Assembly: GCF_000961885.1 (NCBI RefSeq)
Contig: NZ_JZKH01000001.1
Coordinates: 186,001 to 250,000 of the forward strand
DNA length: 64,000 nt
Source: Streptomyces rubellomurinus
Lineage (GTDB): Bacteria; Actinomycetota; Actinomycetes; Streptomycetales; Streptomycetaceae
Direction: 5' to 3'
A model generated the notes under the pieces. The model worked only from the letters and a program-made list of their open reading frames with translations, searched no databases and was not told the origin of the DNA. Within the stretch, counting starts at the first letter, position 1. Every line of letters starts with the position of its first letter. Below, one piece after another: positions 46,054-55,460 of this stretch. Position numbers and translations under genes: made by a program.

Positions 46054-46145
46054 GTTGGTACCCCTTCAGGGGCGATGAGGAAGCGGCACTGCTTTTCAAG
46101 ACCGCTAGGCGAATGGTGTTGTTGCCCCTGCTGCGGGATGTTGAG
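46054..46145 (-). CRISPR. Two-repeat CRISPR-like mini element downstream of cas3 (candidate regulatory crRNA-like RNA)
   Basis: On the minus strand a degenerate repeat (46145-46118) is followed by a 37-nt spacer-like segment (46117-46081) and a second repeat (46080-46054). The second repeat keeps CCTCATCGCCCCT, the paired AGGGG and ACCAAC, close to the main array consensus; the first is much weaker. The spacer length fits the main array (34-37 nt). It lies 36 nt beyond the cas3 stop, in the same orientation as the cas operon and opposite to the main array. This architecture recalls CreR/CreA-type degenerate CRISPR RNAs that guide Cascade to regulate cas or toxin genes. It could also be a relic of an old second array. 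Confidence 0.55.
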
Positions 46146-46181
46146 TGCGCTGCAGTGCAGCCCTGATGCTACTGGCGGTCG

Positions 46182-48602
46182 TCACACGACCTGGCCGGTT
46201 TGGTAGGCGTGTTGGTTGGGGCCTCGGATGGCGAGGAGGCCAAGGTCGGGGTCGTAGTCGGCGTCAAGGATGCGGACGTTGAGGGCCTTCTCGTAGCGGG
46301 TGAGTGGGGCGGCCCAGGCAGGCATGGGGATGAGGTACTGGTCAGCGGCGAGTCGTCCCTCTGCGGTGGTGCCCTGGGTGAGTGCATCGGTGTAGGCGGC
46401 ACGGTGTCGTTCGAGGATGGCTTCGGTGCCGTCGAAGAGTTCGTCGAAGGTCTGTGCGAGGTCGGTGCGGTCGGCGAAGGGCCGGCGGAAGGTGAGGAAG
46501 GCGTTGTCGAAGGCGTCGCGGTGGTTGGTGACTTCGTCGTGCCAGCGCCGGCCCCAGTCGGTGGTGTAGATGGTGTTGAGCCAGCCGGTTGCGTCAGCTT
46601 CGCTGACGATGCGGTGCTGGTGTTCGAGAAGGCGGTGCCAGCCGGCCTCGACCGGTTCGCGGGGGTAGATGCCGTCGGCGTACTCGCCGGGCTGGTTGCG
46701 TCGGCGCTTCCAGGCCGGTGTGTGGACGATGACGTCGGCCGGGTCGTAGGCGCCGAGGCGGTTGATGCGGCCGAATCGCTGGAGTAGGGCTTCCAGCGGA
46801 GCGGCTGCGGTGAACAGCACGTCGAGGTCGAGGTCGAGGCTGACCTCGACGACCTGGGTGGCAACCAGCAGCCCGGGGAGGCGGTGGGCTGCTGCGCTGG
46901 CGAATCGGTTTCGGATGTTCTGCTCGATACGGCTGCGGTCTTGGCGGGTGAAGCGGGAGTGCAGGAGGAAGGCGCTGTCGTCGCCGTGGAGGGCCCCGCA
47001 GTGCGGGGCGAGTTCGCTGAACAGGGCCAGGGCGTGCGCGACGTTGTTGGCGACGACCAGGACGCTCTGACCGCGGTCGAGCCGAGCGCGGATCTCGTGG
47101 GTGGTAGCTGGGTCGGTGAGGTGGTGGCGGCGGACCTGAAGGCGGTGGCGGGGCGGCAGGCCGAGATCGGGGGTGTCCACCAGAGCGGGTGCCTGGGCGA
47201 GCGTGTCCTTGAAGAGGTCGGCGAGGACGTCGGGCAGGGTGGCGGAGACGACGGCGATCCGCCCGCCCAGACGTTCCCACAGCCGGGCCGTGGCGAGGAT
47301 GTAGCCGAGGCGGCGGGAGTCGTAGGCGTGCAGCTCGTCGAGGATGAATACCGAGTTCGCGGCGTCCACGAGCAGGCCGGCATGGGCCGGGCCCGCGAGG
47401 GCGGCGCGGAGTAGCTGGTAGGGCGTGCCCACCCGCACGCTCTCGCGGAACAGCCGTGTGGCCGCTGCCCTGGCGAGGGCCTTGGTGGCTTCGCTCTGTT
47501 GGCAGGGCCCGGTCTCCTCCTGCTCCTCGCTGTCGGGGCTGTCGGTGGAGTGGATGGCGGCGGCCAAGTGGTAGGAGGCGGCACGGGAGTGAGCGACGCC
47601 GACCAGGTCCGGGTTGCCGAGGAGGTCGGCGAAGCGGTCGGCCATCGCGTTGATGGAGGCGAGGTAGGGCAGGGTGAAGAAGACCCTGGGCACGCCGCCC
47701 GAGTGCTGGGTGAGCTCCGTGACCTGGCGGGCCGCCCACAGCAGCACGGCCTCGGTCTTCCCGCTGCCGGTGGGCGCCCGCAGGAGCAGGTGGCCGCTGG
47801 TCCCGGCCGCGCGGACCTGGTGCTCGCGCAGCGCCCGGCCCTTGGCGGCCATCTGCTCTTCAAGGGCGGGCCGGAAGCGGTGGTCGAAGGGCTGGGTGGT
47901 GTGGACGGAGCCGTGGGCGGAGGAGAGGTGGTCGGCGACCGTTACTGCCCCTTGGAGCAGGACGGCGGCCAGGCCGACGTCGGGAGTCACCCGCCGGTCC
48001 CAGCGGTGGAGCAGCTCGGTGAGGGTGCGGTGCGCCGCGTCGATGAGGTCGGTACTGCTCAGCGAGCTGGTCTCCGGGGTGGTGGGGAGCATGGCCGCGG
48101 TCGCGGTGGTGTGCAGCCAGCCGAGCAGCGCCGTCACCGCGTTCTCGTCGATCGGGCCGATCCGCTTCGCGAGATCTTCCGGCGTCAGGCCGTGGTAGAG
48201 GAAGCGCAGATCGCGGCCGTTGCTTCCGGTCAGTGCGCGGTGGTGGGTGGCGACGCCGGCCGCCACCCAGCCGCACAGTTGCTCGTCCGGTACGAGGATG
48301 GGGAGGAATCCGAGGGAGACGACCTCGTGCCTCTCGCCCCAGGAGCGGACTCGGCCGAGGAGCATCTGCTGGCAGCCGTCGGGGAGCTTGCCGCCGTCGT
48401 GGTACAGCCCGCTCAGCTGGGCGGCCAGCCAGAACCGGCCGTCCAGCACACGCTCTGCGGCCTCGATCCGGCCGACCCGCCGGGCGAGCTCGACCCCCGC
48501 CGTCAATGTGGTCTCCAGATGCACCGTCAGTTCTTCGGGCGGCACGGCACCGCGGGCGCTCTTGGCCAGCAGCGTCCGCAAGGGATCGGCGCTCGTGCCC
48601 AA
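46182..48602 (-). CDS. cas3: Cas3, HD nuclease and DExH helicase, 806 aa
   Basis: This is the degrading enzyme of type I CRISPR interference. The N-terminal HD domain shows VHLETTL, GLYHDGGKL (HD at 68-69) and ATHHRAL, the metal-binding histidines. The helicase core has LRAPTGSGKTEAVLL (P-loop near residue 283), FTLPYLASINAMADR, FILDELHAYDSRRLG (DELH near 421), VVSATLPDVLADL and the C-lobe VATQVVEVSLDLDLD with LLQRFGRINR. The start appears to be TTG 48602, since it has AGAAGGAG at proper spacing, no in-frame ATG or GTG fits, and coding character ends there. It is last in the cas operon, 25 nt after cas5. Fused Cas3 of this size with I-B type Cas5/Cas7 is usual. Confidence 0.92.
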   Translation of the reverse strand: MGTSADPLRTLLAKSARGAVPPEELTVHLETTLTAGVELARRVGRIEAAERVLDGRFWLAAQLSGLYHDGGKLPDGCQQMLLGRVRSWGERHEVVSLGFLPILVPDEQLCGWVAAGVATHHRALTGSNGRDLRFLYHGLTPEDLAKRIGPIDENAVTALLGWLHTTATAAMLPTTPETSSLSSTDLIDAAHRTLTELLHRWDRRVTPDVGLAAVLLQGAVTVADHLSSAHGSVHTTQPFDHRFRPALEEQMAAKGRALREHQVRAAGTSGHLLLRAPTGSGKTEAVLLWAARQVTELTQHSGGVPRVFFTLPYLASINAMADRFADLLGNPDLVGVAHSRAASYHLAAAIHSTDSPDSEEQEETGPCQQSEATKALARAAATRLFRESVRVGTPYQLLRAALAGPAHAGLLVDAANSVFILDELHAYDSRRLGYILATARLWERLGGRIAVVSATLPDVLADLFKDTLAQAPALVDTPDLGLPPRHRLQVRRHHLTDPATTHEIRARLDRGQSVLVVANNVAHALALFSELAPHCGALHGDDSAFLLHSRFTRQDRSRIEQNIRNRFASAAAHRLPGLLVATQVVEVSLDLDLDVLFTAAAPLEALLQRFGRINRLGAYDPADVIVHTPAWKRRRNQPGEYADGIYPREPVEAGWHRLLEHQHRIVSEADATGWLNTIYTTDWGRRWHDEVTNHRDAFDNAFLTFRRPFADRTDLAQTFDELFDGTEAILERHRAAYTDALTQGTTAEGRLAADQYLIPMPAWAAPLTRYEKALNVRILDADYDPDLGLLAIRGPNQHAYQTGQVV

Positions 48603-48627
48603 GGTCGTCTCCTTCTTCCTTGCTGGG

Positions 48628-49305
48628 TCAGGCCGGGCTGACGGCGGTGGTGAAGTGAGCGCCGGGGTGGACGGGCGGCAGCAGCAGAACGGCCTGGCCG
48701 TCGGCATCCGACCAGCTGCCGGGCACGATGGTGCTGCTGCGGCTGGTGGCGTCGTGCCGGTAGTCGCCCCAGACGGTCCGCTCCCGCCCCGGGGCCACTG
48801 CGGTCGGCAGTCGCAGCAGCGTGCCCTGAGCATTGGGGAAGGCGGGGACGACGGCGCCGCGCTGCTCCCCCTCGGCCGGGGTGAGGACGGTGTGGTCGAG
48901 GCGGATTCCGACGAGGTCCTGGCTTCGGCCCAGCCGCAGCGGCCACACCGGCCTCCGCAACCGGCCGCGCCATAACTCGGTATCGTCCAGCAGCCAGATG
49001 CGCATGGTGGCGTCGGCGAGGAACTCCCGGGTACGCGGGACCGGGGTGGTGGCCTTCCCAGTGGCATCCAGCGGGTGGTAGGTCTCCAAGTCGACCCCGG
49101 CGCCGGCGGCGTGGAAGGCCATGGCGAACCGCAGGCCGACGTCGACCGCGTCCCAGCCGCCGGCCGCCGCCGCGAGTATCCCGGCGACGGTGGACGGCGG
49201 CGGACAGGGATGAGTGACCTGCACACCGGCATACAGGTGGTTGCGGAAGGAGACCACCGGCGCGGTCAGAGTCACCCGCAGCGCCGTGACCGAGGCGGCC
49301 GTCAT
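48628..49305 (-). CDS. cas5: Cas5 (I-B type), 225 aa
   Basis: Cas5 caps the 5' handle of the crRNA in Cascade. The N-terminal strand-loop ALRVTLTAPVVSFRNHLYAG with THPCPPPSTVAGILAAAAGG is the characteristic Cas5 start: a ferredoxin-like strand and then the 'PP.S...G.L..A.G' turn. The rest is a strand-rich domain containing RIWLLDDTELWRGRL and GIRLDHTVLTPAEGE. The length fits Cas5t/Cas5h. It overlaps cas7 by four bases at its start. Confidence 0.9.
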   Translation of the reverse strand: MTAASVTALRVTLTAPVVSFRNHLYAGVQVTHPCPPPSTVAGILAAAAGGWDAVDVGLRFAMAFHAAGAGVDLETYHPLDATGKATTPVPRTREFLADATMRIWLLDDTELWRGRLRRPVWPLRLGRSQDLVGIRLDHTVLTPAEGEQRGAVVPAFPNAQGTLLRLPTAVAPGRERTVWGDYRHDATSRSSTIVPGSWSDADGQAVLLLPPVHPGAHFTTAVSPA

Positions 49306-50327
49306 GCCGCGGGGTCCTCGAACCAGGCGTCGTGCTCGCCCTCACCGATCCGGTCGGCCAGGCCGTTGAGGATCACCCGAGGGTGCCCGAAGACCACGGC
49401 GCCGCTGTCGACGAGGTCAGCGAGGTCCTTGACCGCCCTCTCACGCTGGTCTCCGAGGAACCCGGGCGCCCAGCCGACCAGCACCGGACCGTCCAGCTCG
49501 TCGCGCCACGCCTCGATCTCCTCGCGCAGCACATCGGCCTGGAAGACAGGCCGGCCGTCGTCGGCGCCGACGATCCGGGTGAACGGGTTCACCCCGCCCT
49601 TGACCGAGGCGAGCAGCACCAGCGCCGGGGCGCGGTCGCCGTAGTGGAGGGCCTGCTTCGCGCCGCCGCGCACCGAGGCGAGCGTGCGCAGCACGGTGTC
49701 CACCCGCCGCCGACGCTCTGCCAGGGGCAGCCGCACCGCGCCGACGCTGCGCAGCACCGTCTTCTCGGCACCCGCCTTGACGGCCTCCTCCGCGGCGGCC
49801 GGGCTCAGCGCGGTGCGCAGCCCCGTCCCGTCCGTCTCGAATACGCCGACACGGGGAAGGTCCAGGAGCACGTCCCCGGCCAGGACGGCGCTGTAGAGCT
49901 CGTGGGAGTGGATCACCGGGTGCTCGCCAGGCGGGAAGTCCCGGCTCATGGTGCCGAAGTCGCTGGTGGGCCGCTGCGGGACGACCGACACGAACGTGCC
50001 GGTCGCCAGCACCGTCTCCCGGCCGTAGCTCTCGTTCTTCACCGCGACCATGTAGCCGAACAGGTCGTCGTCCAGGTGCAGATCGGGGCGGCCCGCGGTG
50101 TAAGCCTGCTGCTTGGCGCCGGCGCCGCTCCGGGTTACCGGCGACCGTGACTCCTGCGCGGGCAGGCTGTCGCGCAGCCAGCGGCGGAACGCCTGCGCGG
50201 ACACGTACGGGTGGACGTCCCGCCCGACCCGCAACTGCTTGACCTTGCCGTTGTTGTCCTCCGCCAAGCCGTTGTTCGGGGCTCCCGCCACAACATCCAG
50301 AACGATCTTGCCAACCAGGTACGTCAC
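49302..50327 (-). CDS. cas7: Cas7 (Cst2/DevR family), 341 aa
   Basis: Cas7 forms the backbone of Cascade along the crRNA spacer. The start is MTYLVGKIVLDVVAGAPNN, followed by the family's KQLRVGRDVHPYVSAQAFRR, where the conserved 'yvS.qa.R..lR' is very clear. Later LDDDLFGYMVAV and HELYSAVLAGDVLLDLPRVG are also diagnostic of the DevR/Cst2 group used in type I-B. ATG 50327 overlaps the cas8 stop. No internal deletions are seen. Confidence 0.93.
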   Translation of the reverse strand: MTYLVGKIVLDVVAGAPNNGLAEDNNGKVKQLRVGRDVHPYVSAQAFRRWLRDSLPAQESRSPVTRSGAGAKQQAYTAGRPDLHLDDDLFGYMVAVKNESYGRETVLATGTFVSVVPQRPTSDFGTMSRDFPPGEHPVIHSHELYSAVLAGDVLLDLPRVGVFETDGTGLRTALSPAAAEEAVKAGAEKTVLRSVGAVRLPLAERRRRVDTVLRTLASVRGGAKQALHYGDRAPALVLLASVKGGVNPFTRIVGADDGRPVFQADVLREEIEAWRDELDGPVLVGWAPGFLGDQRERAVKDLADLVDSGAVVFGHPRVILNGLADRIGEGEHDAWFEDPAA

Positions 50328-51757
50328 TGCTGCTCATCCTCCGTGTCGAACGTCAGGGCTTCGAGGTCGCGGGGATCGAGATCCTCCTCGCCCTCCTCCT
50401 CCGGTTGCTCGGGCTTCCAGCCGAGCGAGTTCAGCTCCTGCAGCACACCGACCAGGAGCATGTCCCGGTGGAACCAGGCCGGGTTCTGCGAGACCGGGCT
50501 GAACAGCAGCTCGAAGCCCCGCTCGGTCACCAACGGCCCCTCTGCTCCGGCGGGCGGCTTGACGGTCCACTGCACGCCCTGGGATGTGAGCCACCCGCGC
50601 AGCTTCGACGGGTCGCGAAGCAGCGTGCGGAAGCTCCGCAACTGGCCGCCGGTGGTGGCGGTGTTCAGCAGCGCGGCCACGTTGCGGGCGGTCCTGGCGA
50701 TCTCGGCCAGGTCTTTCTCGGTCATCAGCATTACCTCGGTCGCGAAGGAGTTGAGCAGCACGGCCAGGGCCTCGGCCCGGGATCGGTCACGCCCGGTGCG
50801 GGTCAGGCAGCCGAGCAGCCGACCGTGGCCGACGGCCACGATCCGGCCGGGCGAGCGGAAGACGTTGCGGGCCAAGGCCACGAGCCCAGGCGTCGACGTA
50901 CTGGCATGGGCGCGAACCAGCTCCACGAAACCCGCACGCCGATCACCCAGCCGCTGGGTGCGGCGCAGCCACTCGGCCAGCGGCTGCTCCAGCGCGTGGG
51001 TCTCCAGCTCCTGGCCACGGTTGTTGTTGTTGAACACCACGAGGTCGACGGCAGCGCCCATCGGCCGGCGGTGGGTGCGCAGCGCGACAAGTGCCACGAC
51101 CTCCTGCGCACCGGTCTGCCGTTTGCTGCCGTCACCGGTGGCAGCGAGCATCCGGTTGTGGTCGACCTGCTCGGCCACGGCGTGCTGGAGGAAGTCGTCG
51201 TCCCAGCTGTGCAGGGCGATGGACGGGCCGCCGGTCAGGCGCACCCCGTAGGGCAGCGCGTAGAAGCTGCACAGACACGGCCAGCACAGGGCCATCCCGT
51301 CGTGGCCTCGCGGGGTGGTGTTGCGGTAAGACTGGCTCTCGGCGAGCGGCACGTCGCTCTTCCCGTAGTACCCGACCGCCTGCCGTGAGCACAGCGAGCA
51401 CACCGTGGGCGGCCAGCCGGACGGCGGGGGCAGAGTCCGCCACTGCTCCACCCGCTCCGCGATCGCGGCATCGGTGCGCTTGCCGTTGCTGGGGTGGTTC
51501 ATCGCGGTGTTGGGGAAGAAGGAGTAACTGACCTTCAACCAGAAACCGCCCGGTGCCTTGCTGTCGCGTCCGAGCGCTGCACGCAGCGCGTCCCGGGCCA
51601 TCTGCGACAGCGCCGCCTCGAACTCGGCCTCGGTGGTCTCCTCCGGAGAGCCGTCGCCGGCCAGGGCCGCGAGCGCGAACGCCCCCACCCGCTGCAAGGG
51701 GTGCGCGGTCAGCACCAGTCGGCCCTGGCCGAGGTCACCGCGAACCGGCGCGGTCAT
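50324..51757 (-). CDS. cas8: Cas8 (Cst1-like large subunit), 477 aa
   Basis: This is the large subunit that recognises the PAM and starts target unwinding. The position between cas6 and cas7 and the two Cys pairs TVCSLCSRQ (120/123) and LCWPCLC (158/161) match the zinc-finger region of Cas8b/Cst1 proteins. The N-terminal helical region RVGAFALAALAG and the long C-terminal helical part (LRSFRTLLRDPSKLRGWL) fit. The start is ATG 51757, overlapping the cas6 stop (ATGA); the frame is open further upstream but over cas6. The acidic tail is EEEGEEDLDPRDLE. Large subunits diverge strongly, so the sub-family label is tentative. Confidence 0.82.
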   Translation of the reverse strand: MTAPVRGDLGQGRLVLTAHPLQRVGAFALAALAGDGSPEETTEAEFEAALSQMARDALRAALGRDSKAPGGFWLKVSYSFFPNTAMNHPSNGKRTDAAIAERVEQWRTLPPPSGWPPTVCSLCSRQAVGYYGKSDVPLAESQSYRNTTPRGHDGMALCWPCLCSFYALPYGVRLTGGPSIALHSWDDDFLQHAVAEQVDHNRMLAATGDGSKRQTGAQEVVALVALRTHRRPMGAAVDLVVFNNNNRGQELETHALEQPLAEWLRRTQRLGDRRAGFVELVRAHASTSTPGLVALARNVFRSPGRIVAVGHGRLLGCLTRTGRDRSRAEALAVLLNSFATEVMLMTEKDLAEIARTARNVAALLNTATTGGQLRSFRTLLRDPSKLRGWLTSQGVQWTVKPPAGAEGPLVTERGFELLFSPVSQNPAWFHRDMLLVGVLQELNSLGWKPEQPEEEGEEDLDPRDLEALTFDTEDEQQ

Positions 51758-52494
51758 GCCGCCACCCAGCCGAACCCGGCCGAGTTCGCCTGGCCCAGGC
51801 CCCAGCTCCACAAGGCCCGCAGCGTCTCCGGCGCTCCAGACAGCTCCACCTCGACGGCGGCCCCAGGCTTGGCACCCTGCCCCACCGCGAACGACCTCTT
51901 CGGCCCCACCCAGGACACGGACTCCAGGCTGACCCCGGCGTCCAGGCCCAAGGTCTCGGCCTTGCGCCGCAGGTTCCCCTGGAAGTAGCCCGCCCACTCC
52001 AGCTCAGTCGGCAGCACCCACGCCTGACGCGGCCCGCGCACCCCATCAGCGCCGTATCCGGAGCCCTTCATCACCACCGGAGTTGACGTCCGCAACACCG
52101 CCCGGCCATCCGCGAACTCCGGCGGCTCCACCAGGCCGAGGCCCGTCAGGCGCAGGGCAACCCCGCCCCAGTCCAACAACTCACGCTCCGCGAACCCTGC
52201 CGCCAGTGCCTCCACGATGGCCGGCACCGGGCTGCCGAACTCGACCGCCCCCCGCCCGCCAGCCGCATACCGCCCCGGCCGCCGACGTGCGGACGAGAAC
52301 ACCGGCGCACCATGCCCGAACGGCGCCATCCCGTGGGGCCCCTCACCGTGCTCGTGCAGCCGGCGCCCAAGATCGGGAGCCACCCGCCCCAGCACGTCGT
52401 AGACCACCCCCCGACCAGGGGCAAGCACGCTGCCCCACGGCACCTCCTCCGCCGCCGTCACCACGGCCAGCCGCACCCTCATCCCGCACTCCAA
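51754..52494 (-). CDS. cas6: Cas6 crRNA-processing endoribonuclease, 246 aa
   Basis: Cas6 cuts the repeat at the base of its hairpin, leaving an 8-nt 5' handle. The protein has the two-ferredoxin layout: MRVRLAVVTAAEE at the start and the C-terminal glycine-rich loop GLGQANSAGFGWV, the Cas6 signature. A candidate catalytic His is in RRLHEHGEGPHG near residue 47. It is first in the cas operon. ATG 52494 or the ATG four codons later are both possible starts. It is divergent from the CRISPR array, and its promoter must share the intergenic region with the array leader. Confidence 0.88.
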   Translation of the reverse strand: MECGMRVRLAVVTAAEEVPWGSVLAPGRGVVYDVLGRVAPDLGRRLHEHGEGPHGMAPFGHGAPVFSSARRRPGRYAAGGRGAVEFGSPVPAIVEALAAGFAERELLDWGGVALRLTGLGLVEPPEFADGRAVLRTSTPVVMKGSGYGADGVRGPRQAWVLPTELEWAGYFQGNLRRKAETLGLDAGVSLESVSWVGPKRSFAVGQGAKPGAAVEVELSGAPETLRALWSWGLGQANSAGFGWVAA

Positions 52495-52773
52495 CGCTCA
52501 AATGGCATGACAAACCAGCAAGCTGACGAACCACCAGCCGCACAGTCCAGGACCCTAAACTGCACCACTGACAGCCGTCACAAGATTGCGCACAGTCACC
52601 CACGACCCCGGGCAGAACTCGATGCCCTACCGTTGAACAAGACCACCCAGACCAACGCCAAGCTGCCCACCGCAGCGCCACGACGCGGCCAACAGCATCA
52701 CCGGACTCCTACCGCAGAACCTGACTCACTGGCCAGTCACACCCGGCGTCTGACCTGCAGCTTTACCATCGGG
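52495..52773 (+). promoter_or_regulatory. Probable CRISPR leader and divergent cas promoter
   Basis: This 279-bp gene-free stretch separates cas6 (minus) from the first repeat. It is G-poor and less GC-rich than its surroundings, as leaders often are. The array reads away from it with the repeat 3' end forming a GTAGCAAC handle. Repeats grow more degenerate toward the far end, consistent with a leader here. No specific promoter boxes were assigned. Confidence 0.55.
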
Positions 52774-53872
52774 CCTCATCGCCCCGGGGAGGGGTAGCAA
52801 CGCGACCTGGGATCCGGTCATGCCCCGTCGACTGCGCCCTCATCGCCCCTGGGAGGGATAACAACGCCGACTTCACGCCGAAAGTCGTGGCGGCAGCGCC
52901 TCATCGCCCCTAAGAGGGGTAGCAACCTGCCGATCTGGTCAGCCCGCTTCGCGGCGATCAGCGCCTCATCGCCCCTGGGAGGGGTAGCAACTAGGCGCCG
53001 ACCTGGACCAACTCCCGCGGGTCCGCCGTCTCATCGCCCCTGGGAGGGGTAGCAACTCGGGAGTGTAGTAGTACTGGTCATCGAGCAGATCACGTCTCAT
53101 CACCCCTCGGAGGGGCAGCAACTAAACCTCGTCGAGGATCCGGTCCAGGGCGCCCCAGCCTCGTCGCCCCTGGGAGGGGTAGCAACAGGTCAGCCTGCCG
53201 GTACAGCTTGACGACCACCCCCGTCTCATTCCCCCCCCCGGAGAGGTAGCAACAGCACGTGGGCGTACCGTGCGCCCGCCGCTCGCGCGTCTCATTGCCC
53301 CCGGAGGGGTAGCAACCGGTTGACCGCCCAGCGGCCTTCGGTGCCGGTCAGGTCTCATCGCCCCTGGGAGGAGGGGCAGTAACCCGTAGTACCTGACGAC
53401 GTGATAGGAGTCGGCGCCGGCCTCATCACCCCTGCGAGGGGTAGCAACAAGCCGTATGGGGTGCTGCTCACACCCCTCTCCTACACCTCATCGCCCCTGG
53501 GAGGGGTAGCAACAGGTCTACGCTGACCGCACAGTGGTCGGAAGGCCCCGCCTCGTCGCCCTTGGGAGGGGTAACAACCCGACCATCCAGTCCACCCGCC
53601 CGCAGGCATCCGGCGCCTCATCGCCCCTGGGGGGTAGCAACGGGATGGTCTTGTCCGGCCAGGTGCTCACGCGGCGGGCCTCATCGTCCCTGGGAGGGGT
53701 AGCAACGAGACGATGCCGACGCGGGCGTAGGCGGCCGGGGATGCCTCATCGCCCCTGGAAGGGGTAGCAACAGGCGGGCCGGGGAGCCAGCCCGGGTACC
53801 GATCTTCGCCTCATCGCCCCGGGGCGGGGTAGCAACTAGTGGCGGAATCGGGTGGTGATCAGGCCGCCCTGC

Positions 53873-54093
53873 GCCTCATCGCCCCTCGGAGGGGCATCAA
53901 GAGCAAGGTCAGCACGAAGATGGCCGTGCGGCACAGGACCTGATCGCCCACCGGAGGATAGCAAGATAGTCTGAATAGCCATCATTTTTGATCCCGGAGG
54001 GATCACCGCCTCCTGGAGGGGTAGCAACACGTCCCTGAGGTTCTGGCCCGAGGGCACCAGCCACGCCTCATCGCCCCTGGGAGGGGTTGCAAC
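53873..54093 (+). repeat. Duplicated array segment, copy A
   Basis: Four repeats and three spacers match 55239-55460 in the same order with roughly 10% differences. Shared marks include the odd repeat end GGGGCATCAAG, the spacer core CAGCACGAAGATG, the AT-rich CCATCATTTTT, and GAGGGCACCAGCCACGCCT. The flanking spacers differ. Confidence 0.9.
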
Positions 54094-55238
54094 GTCTCCA
54101 CCTGCAGCCACAGCCTCGACAGCGCGCTGGCCTCATCGGCCCTGGGAGGGTAGCAACTACGAGTAGGCGAAGCACCCGTCCACGCCGCGGGTCGCCTCAT
54201 CTCCCCTGGGAGGGGTAACAACTGGCCGCACGCGGCAGTGTAGGCGGCGGTCATCCATGCCTCATCGCCCCGGGAGGGGAAATAACTCACCGCGGTGATG
54301 GGGTGACGGACGGATGACTCTGTCCTCATCGCCCCTGGGGAGGGGTAGCAACTCCTACTGCCCGCTGTACGTGGTCAAGGTGACGCCTGCCTCACTGCCC
54401 CTGATAGGGGTAGCAATAGGGGCACGTAGGCGTCGAGGGCGTCCTCGACGTCCAGCCTCATCGGCCCTGGGAGGGGTAGCAACATGACGACGTCGCGGAG
54501 CGCGCGGCTGGCGACCACGCCTCATCGCCCCTGGGAGGGGTAGCAACAAGGGGGTGATGCGGACTTCGCCTTCGGTGCCTGATGCCTCATCGCCCCGGGG
54601 AGGGGTAGCAACTACGGCCGCCGGCACCCCTTGCAGTACATCTCCATGCCTCTTCGCCCCTGGGAGGGGTAACAACCTGGCGACGATGGCGAGGCGGTAT
54701 GCCTCCGGGTCAGCCTCATTGCCCCTGGAAGGGGTAGCAACCACAGCGAACTTGCCTGGGTGACAGCCGACCGCGCCGCTTCATCACCCCTGGGAGGGGT
54801 AGCAACGTAGTGACCGGGACCAGGCGCACCTTGGCGTCCTTGCGGGCCTCATCTCCCCTGGGAGGGGTAACAACTCGCGGGCGCCGTTATCAGACCCGGC
54901 TGGTAGGCATGCCTTATCGTCCCTGGGAGGGGTAGCAACTCCCAGGCGGTGCAGCGCGATCGCTTGACGCCGTCTTGCCTCATCGCCCCGGGGAGGGGTA
55001 ACAACGCGCTGACCGGGGTCCACTGGACGCCGATCACGGCCGCCTCATCGCCTCTGGAAGGGGTAGCAACTCGTAGTCTTTGGCGGGCCTGCTGCGCTGC
55101 TCCTCATGCGTCATCGCCCCCTGGGAGGGGCTGCAGTGTGTTGGCGGGCACCCGACGCTTCGCCAACGCGCTGGTCCTCATCGCCCCGCAGGGGTAGCAA
55201 GGTGATGCCGTGGATGTGGGTGGCGTGGATCGGCACCG

Positions 55239-55460
55239 ACTCGTCGCCCCTCGGAGGGGCATCAAGAAGAAGCTCAGCACGAAGATGACCGTGCGGCACA
55301 GGGCCTCATTGCCCGTCGGAGGACAGCAAAATGATCCGACTGGCCATCATTTTTCGATTTCGGAGGGATCATCGCCCCCGGAGGGGTAGCAACACGTCCT
55401 TGAGGTTCTGGTCAGAGGGCACCAGCCACGCCTAATCGCCCCTGGGAGAGGGGTAGCAAC
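55239..55460 (+). repeat. Duplicated array segment, copy B
   Basis: This is the partner of 53873-54093, about 1.37 kb downstream in the same orientation. It has the same three spacers with point differences and the same unusual repeat variants, so the variants predate the duplication. Confidence 0.9.
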
